Shown: positions 47,501 to 58,650, numbered from the stretch's first letter. The stretch is DNA of 64,000 nt from Palsa-601 sp963801185 (GCA_963801185.1 CAWDDW010000003.1:1736001-1800000); one strand, 5' to 3'. Made by a program: numbers and translations. Notes: generated by a model from the sequence alone, not told the origin.

Positions 47501-48898
47501 AGGCACAGCATAACCCTCGTCGACGACGGTGAAGGTGATCGGCGAGCCGGTCGAGCCGCCGAGGGTGTACGACCCGGCGCGGCCGTGGAGCGAGAGCCAC
47601 GACGGTCCGCTGACAGAGGTGTCAGACGCGGTGTAGACGTCGAAACGGTGCCCGCGCGTGATGTCCTCTGTGTACAGGCTCGGTAGCGGGTTGCTCGGGT
47701 TCTGGAGGTAGCTCGCGAGGACCGTCGACAAGCTGGTCTGGTTGGTGAGCAGATCCTGGAGCCCGTTGGCTCCTCCCCAGCCTTCCCAGATCACGCCCGG
47801 CCCGTTCGAGCGGAGAGCCGGGACGGTGAGGGCGCAGGTCGATCCGTCGACCTGGTCCAGGCCGGAGTGTTCGTTGTGGAAGGCGGTGATCGACTGGAGC
47901 GCGAGGCTCAAGGCGTTGATGCGGTCCCCGGCGAGGTCGACGTCGAGATCGGTCACGAAGAAACGAGGGTCCGTCAAGTCGAGCATCCCGTTCGAATACG
48001 TCAGCGTGCTGCTCCGGGCGAGCGAGCGGAACACCGTTGCGCTCGGCTCGAGCACGATGTTCGTGAGGGGCGAGACATCGGTCTTCGTCCCAGATGGCCC
48101 GCCCGTGAAGTGGGACGTCCACACCGGGGTGACCTGGATGGTGGTGAAATCCTGGCCCTCCGTCGACGCCGGTACTGGGACGGTGAGATCGAACACGAGC
48201 CCGAATCGGCGGAGCACCGCAGGGTAAGAACCGAGTGCGGCGATCGCCTGGTGGAAGTCGACCGTAGGCAGGCTCGGGGCGAAGTCGGGATCGGGCTCTG
48301 GCGCGGTGTGGAACGCACGCAGGTCCGCAAAGGCCGCCTGGAGGGAAGACTGCGCGTTGGCGGGAGCGGCGAGGTTGAGCAGTGTCTGGTATTCGGACTG
48401 GAGATCGCCGGCGTTGAACCCGGTCGAGAACTTCCGCGACGACTGGAGCGTGACCGGCGCCGTCGGGCTCGCTGCACCGATCTTGCCGTAGAGGGTCCGG
48501 GCGTAGCCCGCTATCTTCTGGGCCGAGAAGGTCTTGATCGGCAGCCCGGACATGTCCGTGTACTCATAGGGCGTGACATCGGTGCCCGTCGGGCTGAACA
48601 CGGCCTGCCACCCGGCGCTGTCGAGCGACGCGCTGTAGGTCGCGTCGACCGGCTTCAGGCTCCCGGTCGTTGTCCCGAAGGTGACCCGGAACGCGATCGC
48701 AGTGCCCTCCGTCCCGATCGTGGTCGGCCAGTCAACGAAGTCGGGAAAGACGCTGAGGAGCGGGTTGCTGTGGTCGCTCATCGTCGCGTTCAGCTGCGGC
48801 GACACGAAGACCGAGAGCGCGAGGTCGCCGTCCTCGGTGAAGCCGTTCGGGAGGGCGGCCCACAAGATGACCTCGGTGACGTCGGATGCGGTCGGCAT
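44578..48898 (-). CDS. Giant protein of unknown function (about 1439 aa, frameshifted)
   Basis: About 1439 residues, interrupted by an extra base in a run of four G (45496-45499). Removing it joins GVVTPTVELPS to PPSSDQQYPLITMMGLDP. There is no signal peptide or catalytic motif. The sequence is rich in beta-strand-like segments and Pro/Thr/Ser, with recurring hydrophobic-polar patterns and blocks such as ALPNGFTEDGDLALSVFVSP and HAVRLPLIAPRLRQPTTDRE. I recall similar large uncharacterised proteins in scattered bacteria but cannot name a family. It follows the middle gene of the operon by 13 bp and is probably made with it. Confidence 0.72.
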
Positions 48899-48911
48899 GG
48901 GCTCGGTCTCC

Positions 48912-51538
48912 TCAGGCGGCGAAGGCGCCGCAGTAGTTAGCCCAGGTGGTCGCGTCGATCTCGCCGGCGAACGTCGTCACTGGCGCGGGGAAGGGGTCCG
49001 TGTGGGGCTCCTCGTGACCGGCTTCGAGCCCGTGCTCGATGAGGCCCCCGAGCGAGCCCGCGCCGAACTTCTTTGTGACGGTGATCGAGACCGACACGCT
49101 CAAGAAGAGGACGCTGACCGATACCGACATCGACGCCGTGCCGATCAGGTACGGGTTGCCGCTGGTGTCGACCATGAAGCCGAGCGAGATCTTCGAGCTC
49201 GATCGTGATGCTGATGATCCCGATCACCTCGACCTCGCCGACGAGGCGCACGAAGGCTGTGAGCGTGGTCCCGACACCTGACTGCCAGCTGTAAGTGAAG
49301 CCGGCCGTGAGCGAGACGCTGCCGCTCGCCACCACGACGTCGAGCTCGACCTCGGCGGCGAAGTCGAAGCTCGCCTGCACCGCCGTCACTCCCGCCATCC
49401 CGAGCGACAGCAGCACGTACCCGCCGCCCCCGGCGCAGTCGATCGTCAGCTGGAAAGGCGCCTCCTGGCTGCAGAACGAGAACGTCGCGATCGTCGCGCC
49501 CCCGAGGAAGGGGATCGTGATGCTGGCATTGAGCGAGAGGTTGTCGAGCGTGAAGACGCCGACGCCGATAGAGGGGATGGCGAGGGACAGCGATGCGCTG
49601 ACCTGCGTTGGCGTCACAGCGATCGAGAGACCGGAACCCCCGAGGTCCGAGAGGAGATCCGAGAGCTGGTTGACGAAGGTGAGGGCACCCTCGAACTGGA
49701 CGGTTCCGATGCTGATGTTGACGTCGGTCTTCATCCCCGTACCGGAGGAGAAGGTCACGGTGTCGAACGGGACCTGGATGAAGTAGAGGTCGCCCATGCC
49801 GAAGAGCTGGACCGTGAACGCGTCGATGGAGCCTGTCACCTGGAAGGTCGGTGGCTCGGTGGCAGAGACCGTCGCGATCGCCTTCAGGTCCATGTACGCG
49901 GGATCGTTGACCGGCGTGAAGATGTCGTACACGGGCGACGAGGAGTCCGAGGCATAGTCCTGCAGAGTGACCGAGCAGGTGTAGGTGATGGTCTTCGTGC
50001 CGGTGACCGGGTCGGTCGCCGTCGTCATGGTCGGCACTTCGAAGCCGTCTGTGAAGCTCTTGAGAATCCCGCTCACGAACGGGAGCCCACCGAAGATCTG
50101 TCCGAGCGAGCCCCCGAGATTGCCGAAGTACTGCTCGATCAATGCCTCGCCGGTCTGAGCGAACTGGCTGAGGGAGCCACCGAGCGCCCCCACTGCAGCC
50201 GACAACCCGGCCACGCCGAGGTTCGGTTGGCAGATGCCTCCGACGGCGTCGGCGGGGAAGGACAGAGGCACGGGGGTAGCGGTCCCCGTCTGGTCGACGA
50301 GCTGGCTGTAGATCGAGCCTGCATTGGACGGTATGTGCGGGAGGTCCGGGTTCTCGGGCAACAGGGCCGGTCGGGAGTTCCAGTGGGGGCCGAGGCTGGC
50401 AGGAAAGCCGTACGCGACGTAGTCGGGGTAGTACGAGATGCCGATGCCCGAGCCGGTCGCATCATTGAAGGAGGTTCGGCTCAACGCCTCTGCCGCCGGC
50501 AGCCGGATCTGTGTGATGCCGAGCGCAGGGTAGAAGGCGGGCTGGTCGATCGCACTGAGCTCCCGAAGGGCTGAGGCCGGACCACGCCACCGGCGTGTTC
50601 GGGTCGGCATCCGAAGAGGCCGCCTTCATCTCGACACTGAACACCGGGTGGGTCGTCCCGCCCGTCGGCCCGTCGTTCACTTGAGGCGCGATCTTCATGG
50701 GCGTGCCGGGCAACGGGCACGACCGGCGGCTCGCGTCAAGCTTGTTGTAGCCGGTGGCGACCTTGTTCGTGAAGGTCGAAGAGTCGAACGGGTCTCCGGG
50801 ATAGCCGTTCGTGTCGTACCCGAACACAAAACCCTGTGGCAGCTGCAATGTCGCCTTGTTGCCGTCGTCGTCGAGGACGTGGAAGGTCCAGATCACGTCG
50901 GTGCTGCCTGACTGCGGCATGAAGGCCTGTGGATGGTCGCCCGGCGGTGGCGTCGCGAGCGGTGGCTGGTCCTGGAGCGGTTGGTCGAGGAGTGGGCTCA
51001 CGAGGGTGACGGCGGTTACCGAGGAGAACGGCCAGCTGTTGCCGTGGAAGGGCTGGCCGCTCGCCGGGTAGGTCTTCGTCGGCTCGGTGATCCTGATGAA
51101 TTCCTTCAGCTGCACGTAGGCCGTGGCGTGTTGGTCCGGATAGACGGGATCGGGGACGAAGACCCTGTCGATCACCTCGACGAGGACGGCCCGGAGGCCG
51201 AGCGGGAAGAGGTACCCGCGGCGGACGATCCGGACGTACTGATCGCGGCCCTGGGTCGTGACCTGCCGCCACTGCGCGAGGTTCCCGCCGAACTGCCCGA
51301 CGGAGCGGGGGTCTTCACCGTGAGGGCTGGAGCCGCTGGCGGAGTTCCAGTGACCATCGAGATCGAGCGATGCACCGAGGGCGGTCAGCTCGAAGAGGTT
51401 GGCGGTGACGAAAGCGTCGATCTTCGCGCCCGGGACGCCGGACGAGTCGACGATGTCCCGCCGGTCGTCTTGCGTGGTGCTCGTGAACTGGAACTCCGAA
51501 CCTGCGGCTCCGCTGACGGGCAGGCCTTCGTCGCTCAT
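48912..51538 (-). CDS. Large protein of unknown function (about 874 aa, two frameshifts)
   Basis: About 874 residues, with one extra base at 50568-50570 and another at 49192-49193. The N-terminal part contains RRDIVDSSG, LTALGASLDLDGHW, GRDQYVRIVRRGYLFPLGLR and FIRITEPTKTYPASG, shared with uncharacterised proteins of other phyla as I remember them. The C-terminal part is strongly beta-rich with alternating hydrophobics (VTPTQVSASLSLAIPSIGVG, SITIELE then ISLGFMVDTSGNPYL). There is no signal peptide. It overlaps the Tat-exported gene by ATGA, so that protein may carry this one out or the two may be one protein. Confidence 0.7.
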
Positions 51539-52506
51539 GGGTCGTACACGATCGAGATGGGACCTGCGGTCACTTCGGCCGTGTCGTAGTCAGTCGACCA
51601 CACAGCGGCGACGCTCGGCAGGTAGTTCGGGTTCGGCTTCACGGCGGTGCCCGACTCGCTCCCGGTCAATCGGGCTCCCCAGCAGTCGGTGACGTTGCCA
51701 GCCGTAAGTGGGACAGGCCGGTTCGTGAAAGTGGTCTCGAATGCGGCGACCTTGTTGGGCCTCGCGTCGACGACAGGCGAGAGGATCAAGGCGTAGGGGC
51801 ACTCGACCCAGGTCTGCAGAGCCGTCGGCGCGGTCGCTGACACAGCCGCAGGATCCTCGAACGCCTCGGCTCCGGGCGCCACGTTGAGAGTCCACCCGCT
51901 CCAGTCGAGGAGGTCGGCCGCGGTCATCGTCGGGAGTGGGATCGTCGGGAACGGCACTTTCTTCGTGCCGAGAAGCGAGAACGAGAGCCTGCTCGGGCCG
52001 GACAAGGCTGACAGGACAGGAGCGGGGTCGAGTGGGATGGCCGAGTTGGTCGGCGGGTAGTAGTAGGTCGCCTCACCGATGGCCTGGGGCGGGAACTGGA
52101 TGACGATGTAGTTGAGTTTCGGGTTGGCCACGAGTTTGCGGGGATGGGAGTGCGTGTCGACCGTGAAGCCGTAGAAGGCGAAGTCCAACAAGAGAAGGTC
52201 GGTGTCGCGTTCCACTGCGAGGGTGAAGTCCGGGCTTAAGTCTGGGACCTCGGCGGCGAGATGGGGATTGCGGAGCAAGCGCTCGTGCTCGGCTTCGAGC
52301 CGCGCTGCCAGTGCAGGAGCACGGAGGCGGAGCGCCCCGATCGCGATCCCGAGGCCGGCGGCGCCCCCGAGGAAGCTCCGGCGCGAGAACCGGCCATCCG
52401 GGTCATCCGGTGGGCGCGCCGTCTCTCCTCCGGAGTCCGCTCCGGCCGGATCGGCGGGTCGCCCGACGGGAACCTCGGCCTGGCCGGCTGGGTCGCCCTC
52501 GGTCAC
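51535..52506 (-). CDS. Tat-exported protein of unknown function
   Basis: A 323-residue protein with a twin-arginine signal near residues 40-65 (FSRRSFLGGAAGLGIAIGAL), implying folded export. The mature part is beta-rich and includes YGFTVDTHSHPRKLVANPKL, VIQFPPQAIGEATYYYPP, ECPYALILSPVVDARPNKVA and AAVWSTDYDTAEV. GTG 52506 is chosen because AAGGGGATC precedes it. It is the first gene of the giant-protein operon and overlaps the next by four bases. Function is unknown. Confidence 0.75.
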   Translation of the reverse strand: MTEGDPAGQAEVPVGRPADPAGADSGGETARPPDDPDGRFSRRSFLGGAAGLGIAIGALRLRAPALAARLEAEHERLLRNPHLAAEVPDLSPDFTLAVERDTDLLLLDFAFYGFTVDTHSHPRKLVANPKLNYIVIQFPPQAIGEATYYYPPTNSAIPLDPAPVLSALSGPSRLSFSLLGTKKVPFPTIPLPTMTAADLLDWSGWTLNVAPGAEAFEDPAAVSATAPTALQTWVECPYALILSPVVDARPNKVAAFETTFTNRPVPLTAGNVTDCWGARLTGSESGTAVKPNPNYLPSVAAVWSTDYDTAEVTAGPISIVYDP

Positions 52507-52592
52507 AGATGATCCCCTTCTCTTTTGGGTCGCGCGGCCGTAGTGTAACGGTCGTGACCCGCGAATTGAAGAAGTTTCTTTCGTGGGGATCG

Positions 52593-55500
52593 ATGACTCG
52601 TGGCGTGGCCCGGCCTCTGTTCGCTTCATGCTTGCTCGTCTCCGGGCTCGGCAGCGCGCTCGTCGTCGGGGCCGGCGGAAGCGCTGGCGCGGCTTCGCGC
52701 GACCGTGCCGCCATCGACCACTCGCCGTCGGGCGCGCCCCGGGTGCGCCTGTCGGCGGGTTCCCGCTCGAGCGAACAGCCCCGCTACGTACCGCCGCCGC
52801 CGAACTCGCAGCCGAACGAGATCATCCGTGTCGCCGGCGGAGCGCCTCTTTCGAGGTTCACCTCCGGCGTCCCCGCGATCGACGTGGCCCTCTCCAACCC
52901 CGGCGGTGTCGCGGTCAACTCGAAAGGCGACTTGTTCATCGCCGACACGGACGACAACGAGGTCCGCGAGGTGGCGCCCGACGGGATCATCACCACGATT
53001 GCCGGCAACGGCATCGCCGGCTTCAGCGGGAACGGCCACAAGGCCGTCGACGCCGAGCTCGATCACCCCGAGGGCGTTGCGGTCGACTCGTCAGGTGACG
53101 TCTTCATAGCGGACACGGGGAACGACGAGATCCGCGAAGTGACTGGCGGCGTCATCTCGGACTATGCCGGCGACGGCGTGCCGGGAGACAGCGGTGACGG
53201 CGGCCTAGCGACGGATGCGACGCTAACCGACCCCTACAGCGTCGCCGTCGGCCCGAACGGCGAGCTCGCCATCGGGGACACCGACAACAACGCCGTCCGT
53301 CTCGTGTACCGGCACTACATCATCAACGGCGGTGCGAAGGGTTCACACATCACCTTCCCCTTCGTCCTCTGGATCACCACGATTGCCGGTGGGGGCGTCC
53401 TGTACGGCGAGGGCAACCTCGGCACCGACACCTACTTGTCGGAGCCGACAGGCGTAGCGTTCGACTCGGCGGGGAATGTCTTCGTCGCCGACACCGGTGA
53501 CTCCGATGTGCGGGAGATCTCCGAAGCTACAGGCGACATCTCCACTGTTGCTTACTGCCCCTACCCGAACGGTGTGGCGGTGGACTCGAAGGGCAACCTG
53601 TTCATCGCCGATCCCGAGCAGCAGCGCATACTCGAGCTTCCCGTCCGGCGGCTCGCTCAAGCGGATCGCCGGGAGCGGCATCGCGGGTGACTTCGGGGAC
53701 GGCGGGACGGCCCGTGACGCACAGCTCGACTACCCGGCGGGGCTCGCGGTTGACGGCTACGACGACGTCTTCATCGCCGACACCGACAACAGCCTCGTGA
53801 GAGAAGTCGTGGCTCCTCGGGTCCCGTACTTCTACGCCGACAGCCCTCCACTCGATGCTGGCGCCAAGCAGGTGTACTACTACCAGTTCGGCGCCTACGG
53901 AGTGCCCACGCCAACTTACAAGCTCGGCTCGGGCTCGCCCTCTTGGCTCGGGATCGACAAGACGACCGGGCAGGTCCTCGGCACGCTCCCCTCCGGCGTC
54001 ACCACGTTCAGCTACTCGGTGGTCGCGTCGAATTCCACGGGCTCGACGACGGCGGGGCCGTTCACCGTCACAGTCCCGAAGCCCTTCGTCTACGTCAACA
54101 CCGGGCTGGCGTCTTACTCGAATCCGTTCGGCCTCGCCGAGGCCGGCTCGCCTCTCGGCTCCAGCCTGTTCGTAGCAGACTCCGGAAGAGGACACGTCGT
54201 CAAGCTCTCATCGATAGCGCAGTTCGTCGCCGACGTCGGCACTATGGGCACCGGGGTCGGGCAATTGAAGGACCCGACCGGTGTCGCGGTCGACGGTGCC
54301 GGCAATATCTGGGTGGTCGACGACGGCAACGACCGCATGGAGGAGTTCTCGGGCACCACTGGCCACGAGATCATGACCTTCGGCTTTCCGGGGTCCAATA
54401 CGGGCGAGTTCGACGACCCGGCTGCGGTCGTCTTCGGCCCGAACGGCAACATGTACGTCTCCGACTCCGGCAACGACCGCATCGAGGAATTCACCACGAG
54501 CGGGTCCTTCGTCACGAGCTTCGGCTCAGCCGGCAACGGCCCGGGGCAATTCGAAGACCCAGCCGGCCTGGCGTTCACGTCGGCGGGTGTCCTCCTCGTG
54601 GCCGACTACGGCAACAACCGGATCGAGGCGTTCACGTCGTTCGGTCTCTATATCGGCAAGTTCGGCAAGGCCGGCTCGGGCCTAGGGCAGTTCGACCATC
54701 CCTTCGGGGTGGCAGTCGACTCGGCCGGAGACATCTTCGTCACCGACCGGGGCAACAACCGCGTCGAGGAATTCTCCTCGACGGCCGAGCCGATCGACCA
54801 GTTCGGGACGGCCGGCCACGCAGCGGGAGACCTCGAGGGCCCGACCGGGATAGGCATCTCCTCTAGCGGCATCCTCTCGGTCGTCGACACCGGGAACAAG
54901 CGCGTCGAGCAATTCGCCGAGCCCGCCAAGCCGGTGTTCACCACCGACAGCCCGCCTCTGTCCGACGCACCGAAAGCCGCCTACAGCTACGACTTCCACG
55001 CGAGCGGCGAGCCACCACCCACCTACTCGCTATCGGGTGCACCGGCTTGGCTCAGCATCAACTCGAACCTCGGCGACGTGACCGGCACGCCCCCGAGCCA
55101 GACGCTCACCTTCAGCTACTCGGTCGTCGCCAAGAACGCGAGCGGCGCGACGACGGTCGGACCGTTCACCGTCACCGTCTCGACTCCCCTCGGCTTCATA
55201 GGCCAAATCGGGTCGTACGGGACGGGCAACGGCGAGCTCGACGCGCCGATCGGCGTGGCGGTCGCTCCCAACGGGAACTACTACGTGGTCGACCGCCTCA
55301 ACAACCGGATCGAGGAGTTCAGCCCGTCCGGCACGTACGTGAGGCAGTTCGGGACCGAGGGCACCGGTGACGGCCAGCTCGATCTTCCCGTAGGCATCGC
55401 GGCTGACCCCGCGGGGGACATCTGGGTCACCGACTACGACAACAGCCGGGTCGAGGAGTTCTCCTCCACGGGCGCCTACATGTCCCAGTTCGGTTCGTTC

Positions 55501-56871
55501 GGACCTGCCACGGGCGAGTTCGACTCTCCCGAGGGCATCGCCATCGATCCCACGACCGATGACGTCTACGTGGCCGACACCGAGAACAACCGGGTTCAGG
55601 AATTCTCTTCCAGCGGTACGTTCATCCACCAGTTCACCTCGATCCTGACGCCGGTCGGCGTCGCGGTCACGCCGGCCGGGGAGATGTACACGGGCAACGA
55701 CGCCAACGGCGAGATCCTCGGGTACAACGCCAGCGATGTGCAGAACGCGACGTACGCCGGAGCGGGCTCGGGCCCTGGCGAGGTCGACGGCTTCAGCGGC
55801 ATGGCTGTCGACTCGGCCGGGAACATCTGGGTGTCGGACTACCCGAACGAGCGGATCGAGGAGTTCTCGAGCACGGGGGCGTTCGTCACCCAGTTCGGCT
55901 CCTTCGGCTCCGGCAACGGCGAGTTCGAGGACCCTGAAGAGCTCGCCGTGACCTCGTCGGGCATCGTGCTCGTGGCCGACCTCGGCAATGACAGGATCGA
56001 CGAGTTCCAGGCGCCGCCGAACGCGCTCGTCTACACCGGCCAGTTCGGTACGAAGGGGACCGGTAACGGGGACTTCGAAGAGGCAGCCGACGTGGCGATA
56101 GGGCCGAACAACGACTTCTACACAGTGGATTACGGCAACAACCGGATCGAGGAGTTCAGCCCGACAGGTAAGTATTCAGGACAGTTCGGGACCTCGGGCT
56201 CAGGCACGCTCGACGAGCCGGCAGGAATCGCATTCGACTCGCTCGGAGACGCCTGGGTCACCGACGAGGTCAACTGCCGCGTCGTGGAGTTCTCCTCTTC
56301 GGGCACTTACATGAGCCAGTTCGGGACGTGCGGGTCGTCCACGAACGAATTCGACAATCCCGTCGGCATCGCAATCGACCCGACCACGAACGACATCTTC
56401 GTCGCAGACGAAGACAACAACCGCGTCGAGGAATTCTCCTCCGCCGGGACGTACATCACCGAATTCAGGACAACGTCGTACGGCTCCCTGAGCGGTCCGA
56501 TCGCCGTGGCTGTCACTTCGACAGGCGAGCTGTACATCGCCGACTCCGGCCACGACGAGATCGTCGGCTTCGACACATCGACCGATGCCCAGAACGTGGT
56601 CTTCGGCGCGCAAGGCTCCGGTGAGGGACAGTTCGAGGATCCGACCGGGCTTGCTGCCGACTCCGACGGCAATGTGTGGGTCTCCGACGCTGACAACAGC
56701 CGGGTCGAGGAGTTCTCCAGCATCGGCACTTACCTCTCGCAGTTCGGGGCGGAAGGAAGTGGCGACGGCGAGCTCAATGTTCCGGTCGGACTCTGTGTGA
56801 GCTCGGCCGGAGTCCTGAGCGTTGCGGACCTCAACAACAACCGTGTGGAGCAGTTCGGCCCGGCCCCCTGA
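52593..56871 (+). CDS. Secreted 24-repeat NHL protein with two Ig-like inserts (frameshifted)
   Basis: About 1425 residues. A signal peptide (RGVARPLFASCLLVSGLGSA) is followed by exactly 24 NHL repeats of the form P-x-G-[VI]-A-x8-[FW]-V-x-D-x2-N-x-R-[VI]-x-E-[FV]. They group as 6+6+6+6, one six-bladed propeller each, with He_PIG-type Ig-like domains between the first and second (53818-54078) and second and third (54924-55185). An extra C at 53640-53642 breaks the frame in propeller 1. It is predicted extracellular and likely a binding scaffold. It is divergent from the giant-protein operon. GTG 52554 is an alternative start. Confidence 0.88.
55201..56868 (+). repeat. Tandem duplication of a whole six-bladed propeller
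   Basis: Repeats 13-18 (about 55201-56031) and 19-24 (about 56041-56868) match position by position: repeats 15 and 21 both carry AIDPTT followed by D and an extra residue, 16 and 22 have VAVT plus GE, and 13 and 19 share NNRIEEFSP. This points to copying of a complete propeller unit. Confidence 0.7.
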
Positions 56872-56877
56872 CGGTTC

Positions 56878-56895
56878 CGGTCGCCTCGTCGACCG
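56878..56895. terminator. Hairpin after NHL gene
   Basis: CGGTCG (56878-56883) pairs with CGACCG (56890-56895) with a 6-nt loop, 6 bp after the NHL stop. It is a modest candidate terminator. Confidence 0.4.
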
Positions 56896-56934
56896 CACGT
56901 GGCACCGAGCGCGATCACACCTAATCTCGCGGCC

Positions 56935-57198
56935 ATGTGCCGGAACATAACGACCCTCCGCGGGTTGCAGCCCGAGGCCACCGACGAGGAGATCGAGGCA
57001 GCCGCTCGCCAGTACGTGCGCAAGGTGAGCGGCGTGCAGTCGACGTCCAAGCTGACCGAGGAGTCCTTCGAAAGGGCGGTGTCGAAGGTCGCCCGCGCCA
57101 CGGCCGAGCTGCTCTCGGCCCTGCCACCCCGCCAACAGCCGCCGCCGAGCCTCCCGCCCCTTCGCCGCCTGAAGGCCAAGGCCGAACCGCTGGCATGA
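56935..57198 (+). CDS. DUF2277 protein
   Basis: An 87-residue protein beginning MCRNITTLRGLQPEATDEEI and continuing YVRKVSGVQSTSKLTEESFE, the complete DUF2277 signature, a small helical family of unknown function. The conserved MCRNI start fixes the ATG. It overlaps the methyltransferase start by four bases (ATGA). Confidence 0.9.
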   Translation: MCRNITTLRGLQPEATDEEIEAAARQYVRKVSGVQSTSKLTEESFERAVSKVARATAELLSALPPRQQPPPSLPPLRRLKAKAEPLA

Positions 57199-57920
57199 CC
57201 GGGCCGACCGAGGGCGCCCGGACGGCGTCGCAGTACGACGCCATGGCACGTGCCTACGCCGACTACAACGCCGTCAACGCCGCCAACGCTCACTACGAGC
57301 GTCCGGCCACGATGGCCATGCTCGGTGAGGTCGCTGGCAAACGCGTCCTTGAGGCGGGCTGCGGCGCGGGGTCGCTCACCGAGTGGATGGTCGACGGCGG
57401 CGCGGACGTAACCGCCTTCGACGTGAGCGGCGGGATGGTCGGGCTCGCTTCGGAGCGCCTCGGCGCCCGGGCGGCAGTGTTCCGCCACGACCTCCACGAT
57501 CCGCTCGAGTTCGCGGCTGACGGGTCCTTCGACATCGTGGTCGCCTCACTCGTCCTCCACTACCTGCGCGACTGGGAGCCCGTGCTCACGGAGTTCCGCC
57601 GCGTGCTCGCCCCGGGTGGCGTGGTGATCTTCTCGACTCATCATCCGGCCTGGGACTGGCAGGAGTTCAACCCGGACGACTACTTCGCCGTGAAGCAGGT
57701 GACCGACACGTGGATACGAGCGGGGAGGCCCTTCGAGGTGACGTTCTGGCGTCGCCCCCTCCGGGCGATGACGGCTGCGGTAAGAGCGGCCGGTCTCGTG
57801 ATCGACGATCTCGTGGAACCCGAGCCGCTCCCCGAGCTCGCCGCGCAGGACCCCGAGGACTACGAGCAGTTGCGGACGAGCCCGTTCTTCTTGCACTTCC
57901 GCCTCCGGGCACGACCGTGA
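57195..57920 (+). CDS. Class I SAM-dependent methyltransferase (Methyltransf_11 type)
   Basis: A 241-residue enzyme with the SAM loop VLEAGCGAGSLTEW, acidic DVSGGM, FDIVVASLVLHYLRDW and RRVLAPGGVVIFSTHHP. It is probably a small-molecule methyltransferase in the cytosol; the substrate is unknown. ATG 57195 overlaps the DUF2277 stop. It is followed by a nitroreductase gene after 46 bp. Confidence 0.88.
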   Translation: MTGPTEGARTASQYDAMARAYADYNAVNAANAHYERPATMAMLGEVAGKRVLEAGCGAGSLTEWMVDGGADVTAFDVSGGMVGLASERLGARAAVFRHDLHDPLEFAADGSFDIVVASLVLHYLRDWEPVLTEFRRVLAPGGVVIFSTHHPAWDWQEFNPDDYFAVKQVTDTWIRAGRPFEVTFWRRPLRAMTAAVRAAGLVIDDLVEPEPLPELAAQDPEDYEQLRTSPFFLHFRLRARP

Positions 57921-57966
57921 GCTGACCGGCCGCGCGGGGACCGGCTCGCTCTGGCAGGATCGGAAG

Positions 57967-58629
57967 ATGGATCTCTACGAAGCGCTCTATACGACCCGTG
58001 CCATGCGCCGGGTCCGGCCCGACCCGATACCTCACGAGACCCAGGCCCGTATCCTCGACGCGGCGATCCGGGCGCCGAGTGGTGGGAACACACAGCCGTG
58101 GCGTTTCGTCCTCGTGGACTCGCCCGAGATCAAGGCTGAGCTCGGTCCCCTCTATCGCCAGAGCATCGCCACCTTGTGGGATGTCTACTACCGGGCGCGG
58201 CTCGAGCAGGCCAACGCCGATCCCGACAAGCCGTCCAACCGGTCGCTTCTGATGGTGCAGCGTTCGGCGCAGTGGCTGGCCGACCACTATGAGGAAGTGC
58301 CGTTGTACCTCTTCTGTTTCGTGCGGTCGGACGGCGGCGCGGGCTCGATCTTCCCGGCGGCCTGGAGCGCCCAGCTCGCTGCCCGCGCGGAAGGGATAGG
58401 AAGCTCGCTCACGTCGGTTCTCGGGATGATGCACGCGGACGAGGTCCGCAGGGTGCTCCAGGTGCCGGACACCACGTGGGACAACGCCTGCATGCTCTCC
58501 TTCGGCTATCCGACGGGCCGCTGGGGCGTCGCGCAGCGGCTCCCCGTGGACAAGGTTGCCGCGAGAAACACCTGGTCCGGCTCCCTAGCCTTCTCCGTCC
58601 CGGAGCCCCTGTGGCACGGAGGCGCCTGA
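57967..58629 (+). CDS. Nitroreductase-family flavoprotein
   Basis: A 220-residue FMN-dependent oxidoreductase: MDLYEALYTTRAMRRVRPDP with RAMRRV in the usual FMN-phosphate position, APSGGNTQPWRFVLVD, and the C-terminal RLPVDKVAARNTWSG. It is likely an NAD(P)H oxidoreductase of unknown substrate. It is transcribed with the methyltransferase and the amidohydrolase. Confidence 0.87.
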   Translation: MDLYEALYTTRAMRRVRPDPIPHETQARILDAAIRAPSGGNTQPWRFVLVDSPEIKAELGPLYRQSIATLWDVYYRARLEQANADPDKPSNRSLLMVQRSAQWLADHYEEVPLYLFCFVRSDGGAGSIFPAAWSAQLAARAEGIGSSLTSVLGMMHADEVRRVLQVPDTTWDNACMLSFGYPTGRWGVAQRLPVDKVAARNTWSGSLAFSVPEPLWHGGA

Positions 58630-58650
58630 GCAGGCGATGACGGGACCGCG

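Noticed and set aside
52890..56871. Repeated DNA in the NHL gene as a possible CRISPR array
   Set aside because: The repeats vary, have no fixed spacer length and encode a regular protein motif.
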